From Senimuribacter intestinalis (GTDB lineage Bacteria > Bacillota > Clostridia > Peptostreptococcales > Anaerovoracaceae): 64,000 nt of DNA. Position 1 is the stretch's first letter. Each line of letters opens with the position of its first letter. The notes beneath the pieces were generated by a model that did not search any database, was not told the DNA's origin, and saw only the letters and a program-made list of their open reading frames with translations. The position numbers and the translations under genes were made by a program. Location: positions 248,001-312,000 of the forward strand of contig CALPCJ010000002.1 of assembly GCA_943192975.1 (NCBI GenBank), in the 5' to 3' direction. Positions 1 through 8,476 of this stretch are shown here, piece by piece.

Positions 1-436
1 TTTTCTTACTGCCAGGGATCATCGCTTCGATAATTTTTTCTTCTGCAATTCCCTCTGCTACCTCGTATTTTTCTTTCAATCTGGACTGCTTGGTGATGCG
101 AATAGATGCTTCCACCAAATCACGAACCATGGAATCCACATCTCTTCCTACATATCCAACCTCTGTAAATTTAGTCGCTTCGACCTTTACGAAAGGGGCT
201 TCCATCAATTTGGCAAGACGTCTTGCAATTTCAGTCTTACCGCAACCAGTAGGTCCCATCATCAAGATATTCTTCGGCGTAATTTCTTCGCGCAGCTCGT
301 CAGAAAGCAAACTTCTTCTGTATCTATTTCTGAGGGCGATAGCTACAGACTTTTTCGCCTCATCTTGACCAATAATATATTTGTCCAATTCACCGACAAT
401 CTCTTTCGGTGTCATGCTTTGAATTTTCCCTGCCAT
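1..436 (-). CDS. hslU: ATP-dependent protease ATPase subunit HslU (partial, runs off left edge)
   Basis: N-terminal part (about 145 residues) of the AAA+ unfoldase that feeds substrates into the HslV peptidase in the cytoplasm. The ATG at 436 follows a GGGGG ribosome site. Visible are the family opening MTPKEIVGELDKYIIGQ, the Walker A motif GPTGCGKT at residues 61-68 and the stretch KFTEVGYVGRDV typical of HslU rather than ClpX. It starts 14 bases after the hslV stop codon, so the two are co-transcribed, as is usual for the family. The remainder lies outside the window. Confidence 0.96.
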   Translation of the reverse strand, partial: MAGKIQSMTPKEIVGELDKYIIGQDEAKKSVAIALRNRYRRSLLSDELREEITPKNILMMGPTGCGKTEIARRLAKLMEAPFVKVEATKFTEVGYVGRDVDSMVRDLVEASIRITKQSRLKEKYEVAEGIAEEKIIEAMIPGSKK

Positions 437-450
437 GTTAAAATTCCCCC

Positions 451-990
451 TTACAGCTTTTCTACAGAAATATTATCATTGGTGTACACGCAAATAGAAG
501 AGGCAATTTTCAGCGATTCTCTTACAATTTCCTCTGCGCTCATTTCTGTATGGTTAAACAGCGCATTAGCCGCGGAATAAGCAAAATTGCCGCCGGATCC
601 TATTGCAATGAAATCCTGATCCGGTACGATAACTTCTCCATTGCCTGAAACCACCAGCAAATCATCTTTATCTGCTACAATCATCAAAGCTTCTAAGCTG
701 CGCATACCGTTATCACTTCGCCACATTTGGGCTAAATCCACTGCAGCACGTTTCAGGTTACCGCCGTGTTCTTCCAGTTTTTTCTCAAATTTTTCTGTCA
801 GTGCAAAGGCATCGGAAACTGAGCCTGCAAATCCGGTCAAAACTGTATTCTTAAAAATTTTCTTTACTTTTTTTGCTCCATTTTTCATGATGGCAGTTTC
901 ACCCATAGTTACCTGTCCGTCACCGCCAATTGCGACATCGTCTGGTCCTCTTCTCACTGCGCAAATCGTTGTTGCATGGAACTGTACCAT
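451..990 (-). CDS. hslV: ATP-dependent protease peptidase subunit HslV
   Basis: Threonine peptidase that forms the double-hexamer chamber of the HslUV protease. I chose the ATG at 990 over a longer frame from 1050, because it follows GGAGGTAGAGAA and leaves a 179-residue protein of normal family length. A six-residue propeptide (MVQFHA) precedes the catalytic TTICAVRRG, so Thr7 becomes the nucleophile; the B. subtilis homologue CodW uses Ser instead. The motif GNGEVIVPD and the segment GSGGNFAYSAA fit the family. It lies between topA and hslU in one minus-strand cluster. Confidence 0.96.
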   Translation of the reverse strand: MVQFHATTICAVRRGPDDVAIGGDGQVTMGETAIMKNGAKKVKKIFKNTVLTGFAGSVSDAFALTEKFEKKLEEHGGNLKRAAVDLAQMWRSDNGMRSLEALMIVADKDDLLVVSGNGEVIVPDQDFIAIGSGGNFAYSAANALFNHTEMSAEEIVRESLKIASSICVYTNDNISVEKL

Positions 991-1012
991 TTCTCTACCT
1001 CCACTTTTCCTT

Positions 1013-3100
1013 CTATTCTTTATAATCACACTCACTGTTAGAACATGCAAATTTTCCTGTTTTTGATTTTTTCTCTACCAAAAGTGCGCCGCATTTTGGA
1101 CAAGATTTATCCACCGGTTTATCCCAGTAAGACTGGCTGCATTCCGGGTAACCGCTGCAGCCGTAGAACAGCTTGCCGCGTTTGCTTTTTCTTGCCACAA
1201 TATCCTTACCACAATTTGGACATTTTACACCAATTGTTTTTACAATCGGCTTGGTATTTTTACATTCTGGATACCCACTGCACGCGGCAAATTCTCCAAA
1301 TCTTCCCATCTTCAGCACCATAGGTTTGCCGCAGAGTTCACAATTCTCTCCCGTAGGCTGATCTTCTATGACAACCTTTTCGATGGCTTCGTCAGCGACT
1401 TTCAACTCTTTTTCAAAAGGTCCGTAGAAATCGCGAATGACTTTCTTCCACTCTGTCTTTGACATTTCCACATCGTCCAGATGGTCTTCCATTCCCGCCG
1501 TAAAGTTGACGTCGACGATTTCTTTGAAATATTCTTCCATCAAACCGGTTACCAAAAATCCTAGTTCCGTCGGAATCAGTGACTTCTTCTCTCTCGATAC
1601 ATATTTTCGTTCAGATAAAGTCGCCACGATAGGCGCATAGGTACTTGGGCGTCCGATATTCTTCTCTTCCAGTTCTTTAACAAGGCTTGCTTCTGTATAT
1701 CTTGACGGCGGCTGGGTAAAGTTCTGTTCGCCCAAAACGCCGGTATTCGTCAAAGTTTCTCCCTTTTCCAGTTCAGGAAGGATTCTGTCCTTATCATCGT
1801 CTAAACTGTTCTTATATATTCGCTGATAACCGTCAAAGAGCAGCTTGGAACCGGTAGTCTTAAAGGTATAATCACCATTTTGAATTTCCACCTGCAGATT
1901 ATCGAATCTGGCAGCGGTCATCTGACTAGCCATAAAACGACACCAAATCAAACGATACAGCTTGAACTGATCATTTGTTAAGGAGTCTTTGATATCTTCC
2001 GGAACCAGACTGATGTTACTTGGTCTGATTGCCTCATGGGCGTCCTGAATATCCTTTTTCTTATTGGTATATACATTACGCCCCAAGTATTCACTTCCAT
2101 AATGCTCTGTGATAAAGGAAGCCGCAGCACCTCTTGCCTCTTCAGAAATTCGCACCGAATCTGTACGCAGATACGTAATCAAACCTACGCTGCCAACACC
2201 TTTTACATCTACACCTTCATAAAGCTGCTGTGCAACCATCATAGTCTTTCTTGTATTAAAGTTCAACTTGGTAGACGCTTCCTGCTGCATGCTGCTGGTA
2301 GTAAAGGGCGCATAAGGCTTTTTAGTCCGCTCTTTCTGCGTCAGTGCAGTTACGGTATAATTACCTCTTTTCAGTTCAGCGATGATACGGTCATTTTCCG
2401 CTTTATTTTCGATGGTGATTTTCTTCTTTTGATATTCAGACAGCTTGGCAGTAAAGAGCTTGCCTTTTTTAAATTCAGCTGTAATAGTCCAGTACTCTTT
2501 CGGCTCAAACTTCTGGATTTCCTTTTCTCTATCGCAGAGAATTTTCAGTGCTGCTGACTGCACGCGACCTGCTGACAATCCTTTCCTGATTTTTCTCCAC
2601 AGAAGCGGACTAATCTGATAACCTACCAGACGATCCAGTACTCTTCTCGCTTGCTGCGCATCCACAAGACTGAGATCAATCTTTCTCGGATGTTTGATTG
2701 CTTCTTTAATGGTAGTTTTCGTTATCTCATTGAATACAACTCTACAAACCGCATCAGAATCCATTCCCAGTAAATTGGCAAGATGCCAGGAAATTGCTTC
2801 TCCTTCGCGGTCCGGGTCAGTTGCCAGATAAATTTTGGAAGCCTTTTTGGCTTCTTTTCGCATCTCTTTGATAATATCCCCTTTGCCTCTGATAGCAATA
2901 TACTGCGGCTCGAAATCGTTCTCGATGTCTATCCCCAGTTTGCTCTTTGGCAAATCTCTCACATGACCTACCGACGCAATCACTTTGTAATTGGAACCAA
3001 GATATTTTCCTATGGTCTTCGCCTTAGATGGTGACTCTACAATTACCAGTGTCTTCCTTGCAGCCGTCTTTGTCGTTGTCTTTTTCTTTGTAGCTGCCAT
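1013..3100 (-). CDS. topA: DNA topoisomerase I
   Basis: Type IA topoisomerase that relaxes negative supercoils by single-strand cleavage. The 695-residue protein has the Toprim glutamate in VIVESPSK (about residue 22), the acidic DPDREGEA motif (95-102) and the active-site Tyr310 in GLITYLRTDSVRIS. The C-terminus carries three four-cysteine zinc ribbons (for example CELCGKPM...CSGYPEC and CPNCGKDI...CSGYPEC), the usual number for Firmicutes TopA. The start at 3100 follows AGGAGGAGAA. It ends 23 bases before hslV. A Lys/Thr-rich opening of about 15 residues precedes the Toprim domain. The dprA-topA order is common in Clostridia. Confidence 0.97.
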   Translation of the reverse strand: MAATKKKTTTKTAARKTLVIVESPSKAKTIGKYLGSNYKVIASVGHVRDLPKSKLGIDIENDFEPQYIAIRGKGDIIKEMRKEAKKASKIYLATDPDREGEAISWHLANLLGMDSDAVCRVVFNEITKTTIKEAIKHPRKIDLSLVDAQQARRVLDRLVGYQISPLLWRKIRKGLSAGRVQSAALKILCDREKEIQKFEPKEYWTITAEFKKGKLFTAKLSEYQKKKITIENKAENDRIIAELKRGNYTVTALTQKERTKKPYAPFTTSSMQQEASTKLNFNTRKTMMVAQQLYEGVDVKGVGSVGLITYLRTDSVRISEEARGAAASFITEHYGSEYLGRNVYTNKKKDIQDAHEAIRPSNISLVPEDIKDSLTNDQFKLYRLIWCRFMASQMTAARFDNLQVEIQNGDYTFKTTGSKLLFDGYQRIYKNSLDDDKDRILPELEKGETLTNTGVLGEQNFTQPPSRYTEASLVKELEEKNIGRPSTYAPIVATLSERKYVSREKKSLIPTELGFLVTGLMEEYFKEIVDVNFTAGMEDHLDDVEMSKTEWKKVIRDFYGPFEKELKVADEAIEKVVIEDQPTGENCELCGKPMVLKMGRFGEFAACSGYPECKNTKPIVKTIGVKCPNCGKDIVARKSKRGKLFYGCSGYPECSQSYWDKPVDKSCPKCGALLVEKKSKTGKFACSNSECDYKE

Positions 3101-3155
3101 TTCTCCTCCTGCTATTTTGATTTTAACACTACAATGTTACATTGTAGTAGGGATA

Positions 3156-4013
3156 TCAGAATTTTGCAACAAAAACTTTTCCAAGAGAGGAAAAAATTAG
3201 ACCCTTCATCTCTAGAATAGTGATTATACCACTAATTTCAGAAAGTTTCATGTTGGTTTTGTGATAAATTTGGTCAATTGTGACTTCTCCATCATTTTTT
3301 ATTACTTCAAAGACTTTTTTCTCCGCATCACCAAGATTCGCCTCAATTGTTTCGTTTATATTGGGCTTAAGCCCCATATCAATAAAAAGATCATCAATAA
3401 AAATCAATGGCATTGCGCCATCACGAATCAGTTGATTGGTGCCAAAACTGAAATGGCTGGTAATATTGCCCGGTACCGCATACACACCGCGCCCTTTCTC
3501 CACAGCATCTACCGCTGTAATCAGTGCACCGCTTTGATTTCCCGCTTCCACAACCACTACATGCTCACAAAGGCTGCTGATTATGCGGTTACGCACAGGA
3601 AAATCATAGGGCTTTGGCTGATAGCCATGCTCATGGATAGACAGCAGCAGACCCTTTTCTGCAATTTCCTGCTGCAGCTTTCTGTTTTCGGAAGGATAAT
3701 AGTACTCCGTGCCCCCGCCAACTACAGCAATCGTGTTTCCACCTGCCTCCAAAGCCCCTTTGTGAGCAGCAGTATCAATGCCTCTCGCCAGCCCACTAAC
3801 TAAAATAACTCCGTTTTCTGCACATTTAGCACCGATGGACTTTGCTACTGTCCTTCCGTACTGAGTGCAGTTTCTGCTGCCCACTACCGCAATGGCTCTT
3901 TCTTCCAGTAATTGCAGATTTCCTGCATAGTACAAAGTCTTCATTGCCGGTTCATGATTTTTCAGTTCTTTCGGAAAGAAACTGTCCGTATTCGTTATTT
4001 TTCCCTTTACCAT
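3156..4013 (-). CDS. dprA: DNA-processing protein DprA (short form)
   Basis: DprA loads RecA on incoming single-stranded DNA during natural transformation. The Rossmann-like core is complete: AVVGSRNCTQYGR, VSGLARGIDTAAH, GTEYYYPSEN and EAGNQSGALITA. A winged-helix segment follows (GEVTIDQIYHKTNM...). At 285 residues it lacks the N-terminal SAM-like domain found in longer homologues. Its ATG overlaps the end of the upstream ATPase gene by seven bases (ATGGTAA), so the two are translationally coupled. The presence of a DprA and YifB pair suggests, but does not prove, that competence functions exist; no com uptake genes are in the window. Confidence 0.93.
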   Translation of the reverse strand: MVKGKITNTDSFFPKELKNHEPAMKTLYYAGNLQLLEERAIAVVGSRNCTQYGRTVAKSIGAKCAENGVILVSGLARGIDTAAHKGALEAGGNTIAVVGGGTEYYYPSENRKLQQEIAEKGLLLSIHEHGYQPKPYDFPVRNRIISSLCEHVVVVEAGNQSGALITAVDAVEKGRGVYAVPGNITSHFSFGTNQLIRDGAMPLIFIDDLFIDMGLKPNINETIEANLGDAEKKVFEVIKNDGEVTIDQIYHKTNMKLSEISGIITILEMKGLIFSSLGKVFVAKF

Positions 4014-5533
4014 TTTCTCTCCCTATATTGCAGCGCTTCTGCTAAATGACTAACATGAATATCCTCACTTTGTTCCAAATCAGCAATGGTTCTTGCCACC
4101 CGCTTTACCCGCATTAAAGTTCGAGGATTCAGCGTCAGACTGCTGTATGCCTGTGCAATCATTGCCTGTTCCGCACTTCCCAGAGGACAATATTTTTCTA
4201 CCATTTTATTTGTCATCTGCTGATTCAGATAAATTCCAGTGCCGCTGTATCTCTCCCTCTGCATTTTTCTTGCTTTTTCAATCTGACTCCTCATCATTTC
4301 GGAGCTAAGAACACTTTCTTCTGTCTCACGGTTCAGCTGGTTGTAAGGTACTGGCTGCAGCAGCAGGTGCATATCAATTCGTTCCAGTATTGGACCGGAA
4401 AGTTTGCTCCGATATTGATTTATCTCTGCCGGCGTACAGGTACAGGGGTGGACAGGATCATCGGCATATCCACATTTGCAAGGGTTTGATGCCGCAACCA
4501 GCATAAACTCTGCCGGATAAGTATACGTAATACCTCTTCTCGTCAACGCTATACATTTCTTCTCCAGCGGCGTACGCAGCGCATCTATGACATGCCTGTT
4601 AAACTCTCCCGCCTCATCTAAAAACAATACTCCGTTATTTGCCAGAGTAATTTCTCCCGGTTTCGGCACATCATGTCCGCCTCCCAGCATTCCCGCCACG
4701 GTCGTTCCATGAGAAGGTCTCCTAAAAGGTCTTTGCAAAACGCAGGGCATCCCCTCATGAAGAAGCCCTGCAATAGAATAAATCATCGTAGTCTCTAGTA
4801 TTTCGTCCGGTGTCATCTTCGGCATAATGGTAGGAATCCGCTCTGCCAGCATGGTTTTTCCCGTAGAGGGACTTCCCGTCATCAAAATGCCGTGGCCGCC
4901 GGATACCGCCACCGTCAGCGCTCTCTTTGCAGCTTCCTGCCCTTTTACTTCAAAGAAATCTACTTCATAGGGGCTTTCTGCGATGCATTCCGGCAAATGA
5001 CCCCACCTGCCTGTTAAATCTTTCTTTAGATTAAAAAAATTTACTACATCTTCCAGATTTTCTGCACCATAAATTTGAATTCCCTGTACCAGCATAGCTT
5101 CTTCTTCATTGACCTTCGGCACTATGATATTTTCGAAGCCCGCTTTCTTGGCTGCCATCGCCATAGGCAGAATACCGCTGATTTTCTGCAGACTACCATC
5201 CAGCGAAAGCTCTCCTACGAAACAAAAGTTTTCTAAATTACGCGTAAAAACTTGCCCCGACGCCGCCAAAATACCCATTGCCATTGCCAAATCAAAATGG
5301 CTGCCCCGTTTTCTGATTCCCGCCGGAGACAAATTGATGGTAATGCGCCCATTAGGGTTTTCCATATCGGAATTGACAATGGCGGAACGAATCCGCTCTC
5401 TCGCCTCTTTCACCGATACATCCGGCTGCCCTACAATATACAAATTGGGCAGTCCTCTGCTGATATCCGTTTCTATGATGACCGGCACTGCCGCCACTCC
5501 GTTTATTACTGCTGAATTGATTTTTGATAACAT
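4007..5533 (-). CDS. yifB: YifB/ComM family Mg-chelatase-like AAA+ ATPase
   Basis: Member of the YifB/ComM family, hexameric AAA+ helicases that promote branch migration during integration of transforming DNA in Gram-negative bacteria; the role in Firmicutes is inferred. The 508-residue protein has an N-terminal Lon-substrate-like ChlI domain (SKINSAVINGVAAVPVIIE...), Walker A GSPSTGKT (about 217), Walker B GVLFLDEAGEF and a C-terminal Mg-chelatase domain with the four-cysteine insert CKCGYADDPVHPCTC. The start at 5533 follows GGGGAATAAA. It is directly upstream of, and overlaps, dprA. Confidence 0.93.
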   Translation of the reverse strand: MLSKINSAVINGVAAVPVIIETDISRGLPNLYIVGQPDVSVKEARERIRSAIVNSDMENPNGRITINLSPAGIRKRGSHFDLAMAMGILAASGQVFTRNLENFCFVGELSLDGSLQKISGILPMAMAAKKAGFENIIVPKVNEEEAMLVQGIQIYGAENLEDVVNFFNLKKDLTGRWGHLPECIAESPYEVDFFEVKGQEAAKRALTVAVSGGHGILMTGSPSTGKTMLAERIPTIMPKMTPDEILETTMIYSIAGLLHEGMPCVLQRPFRRPSHGTTVAGMLGGGHDVPKPGEITLANNGVLFLDEAGEFNRHVIDALRTPLEKKCIALTRRGITYTYPAEFMLVAASNPCKCGYADDPVHPCTCTPAEINQYRSKLSGPILERIDMHLLLQPVPYNQLNRETEESVLSSEMMRSQIEKARKMQRERYSGTGIYLNQQMTNKMVEKYCPLGSAEQAMIAQAYSSLTLNPRTLMRVKRVARTIADLEQSEDIHVSHLAEALQYRERKW

Positions 5534-5557
5534 TTTATTCCCCTTTCACTTTCCGTG

Positions 5558-5917
5558 CTAAAAAGCATAGTCAATTTGATTGCAGAAAACCTCTATCACC
5601 TGAAAATCTGCGGTCTGCTGCTGTTTCGGATGGCTCTTTAAGTAAAACTCTGCAGTCCTTCGCATCCTGCGCTGTTTCTCCGCGCCCACAGCTTCTGCAG
5701 GCATTCCAAAACGCGCCGACCTTCTTGTCTTGACCTCCACAAAGGAAATCTCCCCGTCCTTCTCCGCAATGAGGTCAATTTCCCCCATTCTACAGCGGAA
5801 GTTCCGCTCCAAAATTCTGTATCCCTGTAATTCCAGCAGATTTGCAGCAAAATCTTCTCCGATTTTTCCGAGCTCAGTTGTCTTCATGTTTATTTGTTCA
5901 CTTCCTTCTCTTTCCAC
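5558..5917 (-). CDS. yraN: YraN family (UPF0102) putative endonuclease-like protein
   Basis: Small PD-(D/E)XK-fold protein of unknown exact role, often next to dprA and yifB. The signature is clear: GEDFAANLLELQGYRILERN, then GEIDLIAEKDGEISFVEVKTRR split over the acidic and EVK catalytic-type motifs. Two starts are possible. The GTG at 5917 has AGGAGG eight bases upstream and gives 119 residues; the ATG at 5887 gives 109 residues and starts where family members usually start but has a weak ribosome site. I chose the GTG. Frame stays open upstream to 6010, but without a good start there. Confidence 0.88.
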   Translation of the reverse strand: MEREGSEQINMKTTELGKIGEDFAANLLELQGYRILERNFRCRMGEIDLIAEKDGEISFVEVKTRRSARFGMPAEAVGAEKQRRMRRTAEFYLKSHPKQQQTADFQVIEVFCNQIDYAF

Positions 5918-6072
5918 TTGCCATTCCTCCTCTTGATTTTTAATTATTTTTACATAATTGGTAATTACTTCTAATATTGATAATTTACTACATATAACTT
6001 CTTTTGTCAAGGATTAATATCGCAAGCAGGGACTTTCTGCCTGCCCTTCGCGCGTTCCCCCTTGCGCTCTGC

Positions 6073-6297
6073 TGTGCATATTTGGAAAGATTATGTCAAA
6101 AATATGCATAATCGTGTGCATATTTTTAGGAAAAATGCCTTTTATATGCACATTTACTCCTGTAGAACGAAAAAAGCCGCTGAAAGAACAGTAAAATTGT
6201 CCTTCAGCAGCTTTGAATGTGCATATTTTGAAGATTTTTTTAAAAAATATGCATGGCTCTGTGCATATTTTGAGGCTTTTCCGCAAAAATATGTATT
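6073..6297. repeat. Intergenic inverted-repeat island A (TGTGCATATTT arms)
   Basis: The 440-base gap between yraN and the MerR gene holds four 38-bp units with the form TGTGCATATTT - about 15 bases - AAATATGCAYA: 6073-6110, 6115-6152, 6218-6255 and 6260-6297. Units 1-2 and 3-4 are each spaced exactly 42 bp. Between the pairs lies an unrelated imperfect hairpin (GCTGAAAG...CCTTCAGC, about 6178-6210). The arms are unlike those of the other islands in the window. Open frames through this stretch are artefacts. I see no gene here. Confidence 0.85.
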
Positions 6298-6357
6298 TTA
6301 AGATTCCAATGCCCGGAGTCGATGCCTGGATGGCAAGCCAGGCTGCAGCGATGTGGT

Positions 6358-7158
6358 TTATTTCTTTACCGGAAAGTAAATCTCTGTTTCCCATTCCTCC
6401 GGCGGCAGCTTATCAAAAGCTGTCTTTCGATAAATTTCAAAAGGCGCGCCGTCAAGAGAATAGCCGGAAGCCTTCAGCCAGCTGTAAACTCTGCCGTAGG
6501 CGTCGGGCAGCGCCGCGTAGGGACCTTTATGCACGGTTGCAGCGCAGAGCATAACTGGCAGCACTTTGTCCGCCTTCTCCTCCTCTGCCACAATTACCCC
6601 AAGTTCCGTATCATTGCACGCCGGATCAAAGGTTTCATCATGATAAATCGCCATGGTCAATCCCGATGCGGTAATGCCCTCTGCAATGACCCGTTGAAAA
6701 AGGCGGGCGTAATGATCGCCGAAGGCCGAAACCGGCATTGTCTCCCGCACTGAAATCAGCGCCATCCTCTCTGACTCTTTTAATATTACTTCATATTGAT
6801 TTTGATAACTCATCAAATCACCAGTCCTTTCAAACTCCGCCAGATGGCTGTCCATTTCGTGAATGGTGACAGAAAGCCGTTCTACTTCACGAACCAGACG
6901 CAGCCTCTGACCCTTTAGCTGTCTGTGCAGTTCCTTTTCGCAGGAAATCTGCAGTAACTCCTGAATTTTCGCAAGAGAAAAGCCGTACCGTTTCAGACGG
7001 TCGATCAAAAGCATTCTGCCGATTTGTTCCTCGCTGTAATAACGATACCCTGTGTCCCTATCTACTTCCTGCGCCGAAAGCAGACCGATTTTGTCGTAAT
7101 AGTGCAGTGTTTTTACCGTGACGCCGCAGGCTTTTGACATCTGTCCAATGGTAAGCAC
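6358..7158 (-). CDS. MerR family transcriptional regulator with GyrI-like effector domain
   Basis: Probable multidrug- or small-molecule-responsive activator of the BmrR/TipA type. The N-terminal MerR helix-turn-helix is clear (LTIGQMSKACGVTVKTLHYYDKIGLL, split here as it exceeds one motif, then DTGYRYYSEEQI). A coiled coil of about 50 residues follows, and a GyrI-like ligand-binding domain fills the last 150 residues (VILKESERMALISVRETMPVS; the end EWETEIYFPV is typical). I chose the GTG at 7158, which follows GGAGGG at good spacing; the frame is open further upstream. It is preceded by a promoter with the 19-bp spacer used by MerR proteins, suggesting autoregulation. No drug exporter is adjacent. 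Confidence 0.88.
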   Translation of the reverse strand: MLTIGQMSKACGVTVKTLHYYDKIGLLSAQEVDRDTGYRYYSEEQIGRMLLIDRLKRYGFSLAKIQELLQISCEKELHRQLKGQRLRLVREVERLSVTIHEMDSHLAEFERTGDLMSYQNQYEVILKESERMALISVRETMPVSAFGDHYARLFQRVIAEGITASGLTMAIYHDETFDPACNDTELGVIVAEEEKADKVLPVMLCAATVHKGPYAALPDAYGRVYSWLKASGYSLDGAPFEIYRKTAFDKLPPEEWETEIYFPVKK

Positions 7159-7217
7159 GTCTATCCCTCCTAGAAAAAAATGTCTCGAGACAGCCACCAA
7201 CAAGGCGACCTACCTAT

Positions 7218-7248
7218 ACTATACCCCATGCCCTAAGAGGAGAGTCAA
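7218..7248 (-). promoter_or_regulatory. MerR-type autoregulated promoter
   Basis: On the minus strand TTGACT (7243-7248) and TATAGT (7218-7223) are separated by exactly 19 bases, two more than an ordinary sigma-A promoter. The spacer carries an imperfect CTCTCC...GGGG dyad. A long spacer with a dyad is the hallmark of promoters that MerR proteins activate by twisting DNA. It lies about 60 bases upstream of the regulator's GTG. Confidence 0.7.
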
Positions 7249-7328
7249 GGAATTTTTGAGTCCAAAGTTCCTCCTCGAAAGCCGGCAAAATATTTGTTAT
7301 GAAATACAACAAACATGCCTCTAACTTG

Positions 7329-7357
7329 TTGACAGCGTACAACTTCAGGAGTAAAAT
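7329..7357 (+). promoter_or_regulatory. sigma-A promoter of ilvE
   Basis: TTGACA (7329-7334), a 17-base spacer and TAAAAT (7352-7357), about 48 bases upstream of the ilvE ATG. A close match to the consensus. No T-box or other leader structure is visible between it and the gene. Confidence 0.7.
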
Positions 7358-7404
7358 ATGAGGTAGATTTTTGAAGAATTCTAAACAAAGAAAGGGATAG
7401 AAAA

Positions 7405-8475
7405 ATGAAATACGATTTTCCAGTAACCAAGAATCCGAATCCGGGTAAAAAACCTGAATCCAAAGGGCTCAGATTTGGTACAGTTTTTACAGACCACATG
7501 TTTATCATGGATTACAATCCTACTGATGGCTGGAACAACGGCCGCATCGTGCCTTACGGTCCGATTGAACTGGACCCGGCAGCTGTCGTGCTCCACTACG
7601 GACAGGAAATGTTTGAAGGACTAAAAGCCTATAAAACACCGGAAGGCAGAGTGCAGCTGTTCCGTCCTTATATGAACGCAAAGAGAACCAACAGCACCAA
7701 CGACAGACTCTGCATTCCGCAGATTGACGAAGATCTCTTCGTGGAAGCCATCAAGGCTTTGGTCAAAGTCGATCAGGACTGGATTCCGCAGGGTGAAGGC
7801 ACTGCCCTTTACATCAGACCGTTCATCTTTGCAGACGAACCATTCCTGGGCGTCAGACGTTCCGAAACTTACAAGTTCATGATTATCCTGAGCCCTGTAG
7901 GTCCTTACTTTGAAAACGGACTTGCACCGACCAAGATGTACGTAGAAGACGTTTACGTCAGAGCGGTCAAAGGCGGCACTGGCGAAGCTAAGTGCGGTGG
8001 AAACTACGGTGCCAGCCTGAAAGCACAGGAAATCGCCCACGAAAAAGGCTATGAACAGATACTCTGGCTGGACGGTATTGAAAAGAAATACATCGAGGAA
8101 ATTGGCGCTGCCAACGCCTTCTTTGTCATCGGCGACGAAGTGGTAACCAGCGAGCTCAACGGCTCCATCCTGCCGGGCATCACTAGAAACTCCATCATCG
8201 CCCTCTGCAAGAAGAAAGGTATCAAGGTTTCTGAACGAAAGATTTCCATCGACGAGTTGGAAGAAGCCTACAGAGCAGGTCAGCTGAAAGAAATGTTCGC
8301 TTCCGGTACAGCAGCTATCGTATCCCCAGTTGGAGAACTCCTTTACAAGGGCGAAAAAATGGTCATCAACAACAACGAAATCGGCCCTGTTGCTCAGGAA
8401 ATGTACGACACCATCTACGGCATCCAGACCGGCAAGCTGGAAGACTTCATGGACTGGACGGTAGCAGTTGAATAA
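7405..8475 (+). CDS. ilvE: Branched-chain amino acid aminotransferase
   Basis: PLP enzyme of fold type IV that makes valine, isoleucine and leucine from their 2-oxoacids with glutamate as amino donor. The 356-residue length and motifs match the BCAT II (eukaryote-like) subgroup: LHYGQEMFEGLKAY, RPYMNAKRTN, and the PLP-binding Lys196 within GGTGEAKCGGNYGASL. The conserved E-I-G-A-A-N and SGTAAIVSPVGEL segments follow. The start follows AAAGGGATAG. It stands alone in ordinary sigma-A control, 22 kb from the ilv and leu clusters whose last step it serves. Its stop codon almost touches the next gene. Confidence 0.97.
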   Translation: MKYDFPVTKNPNPGKKPESKGLRFGTVFTDHMFIMDYNPTDGWNNGRIVPYGPIELDPAAVVLHYGQEMFEGLKAYKTPEGRVQLFRPYMNAKRTNSTNDRLCIPQIDEDLFVEAIKALVKVDQDWIPQGEGTALYIRPFIFADEPFLGVRRSETYKFMIILSPVGPYFENGLAPTKMYVEDVYVRAVKGGTGEAKCGGNYGASLKAQEIAHEKGYEQILWLDGIEKKYIEEIGAANAFFVIGDEVVTSELNGSILPGITRNSIIALCKKKGIKVSERKISIDELEEAYRAGQLKEMFASGTAAIVSPVGELLYKGEKMVINNNEIGPVAQEMYDTIYGIQTGKLEDFMDWTVAVE

Positions 8476-8476
8476 T

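Noticed and set aside
6014..6394. Minus-strand frame of 126 codons over island A
   Set aside because: It reads straight through the inverted repeats, has no ribosome site and its composition follows the repeat arms.
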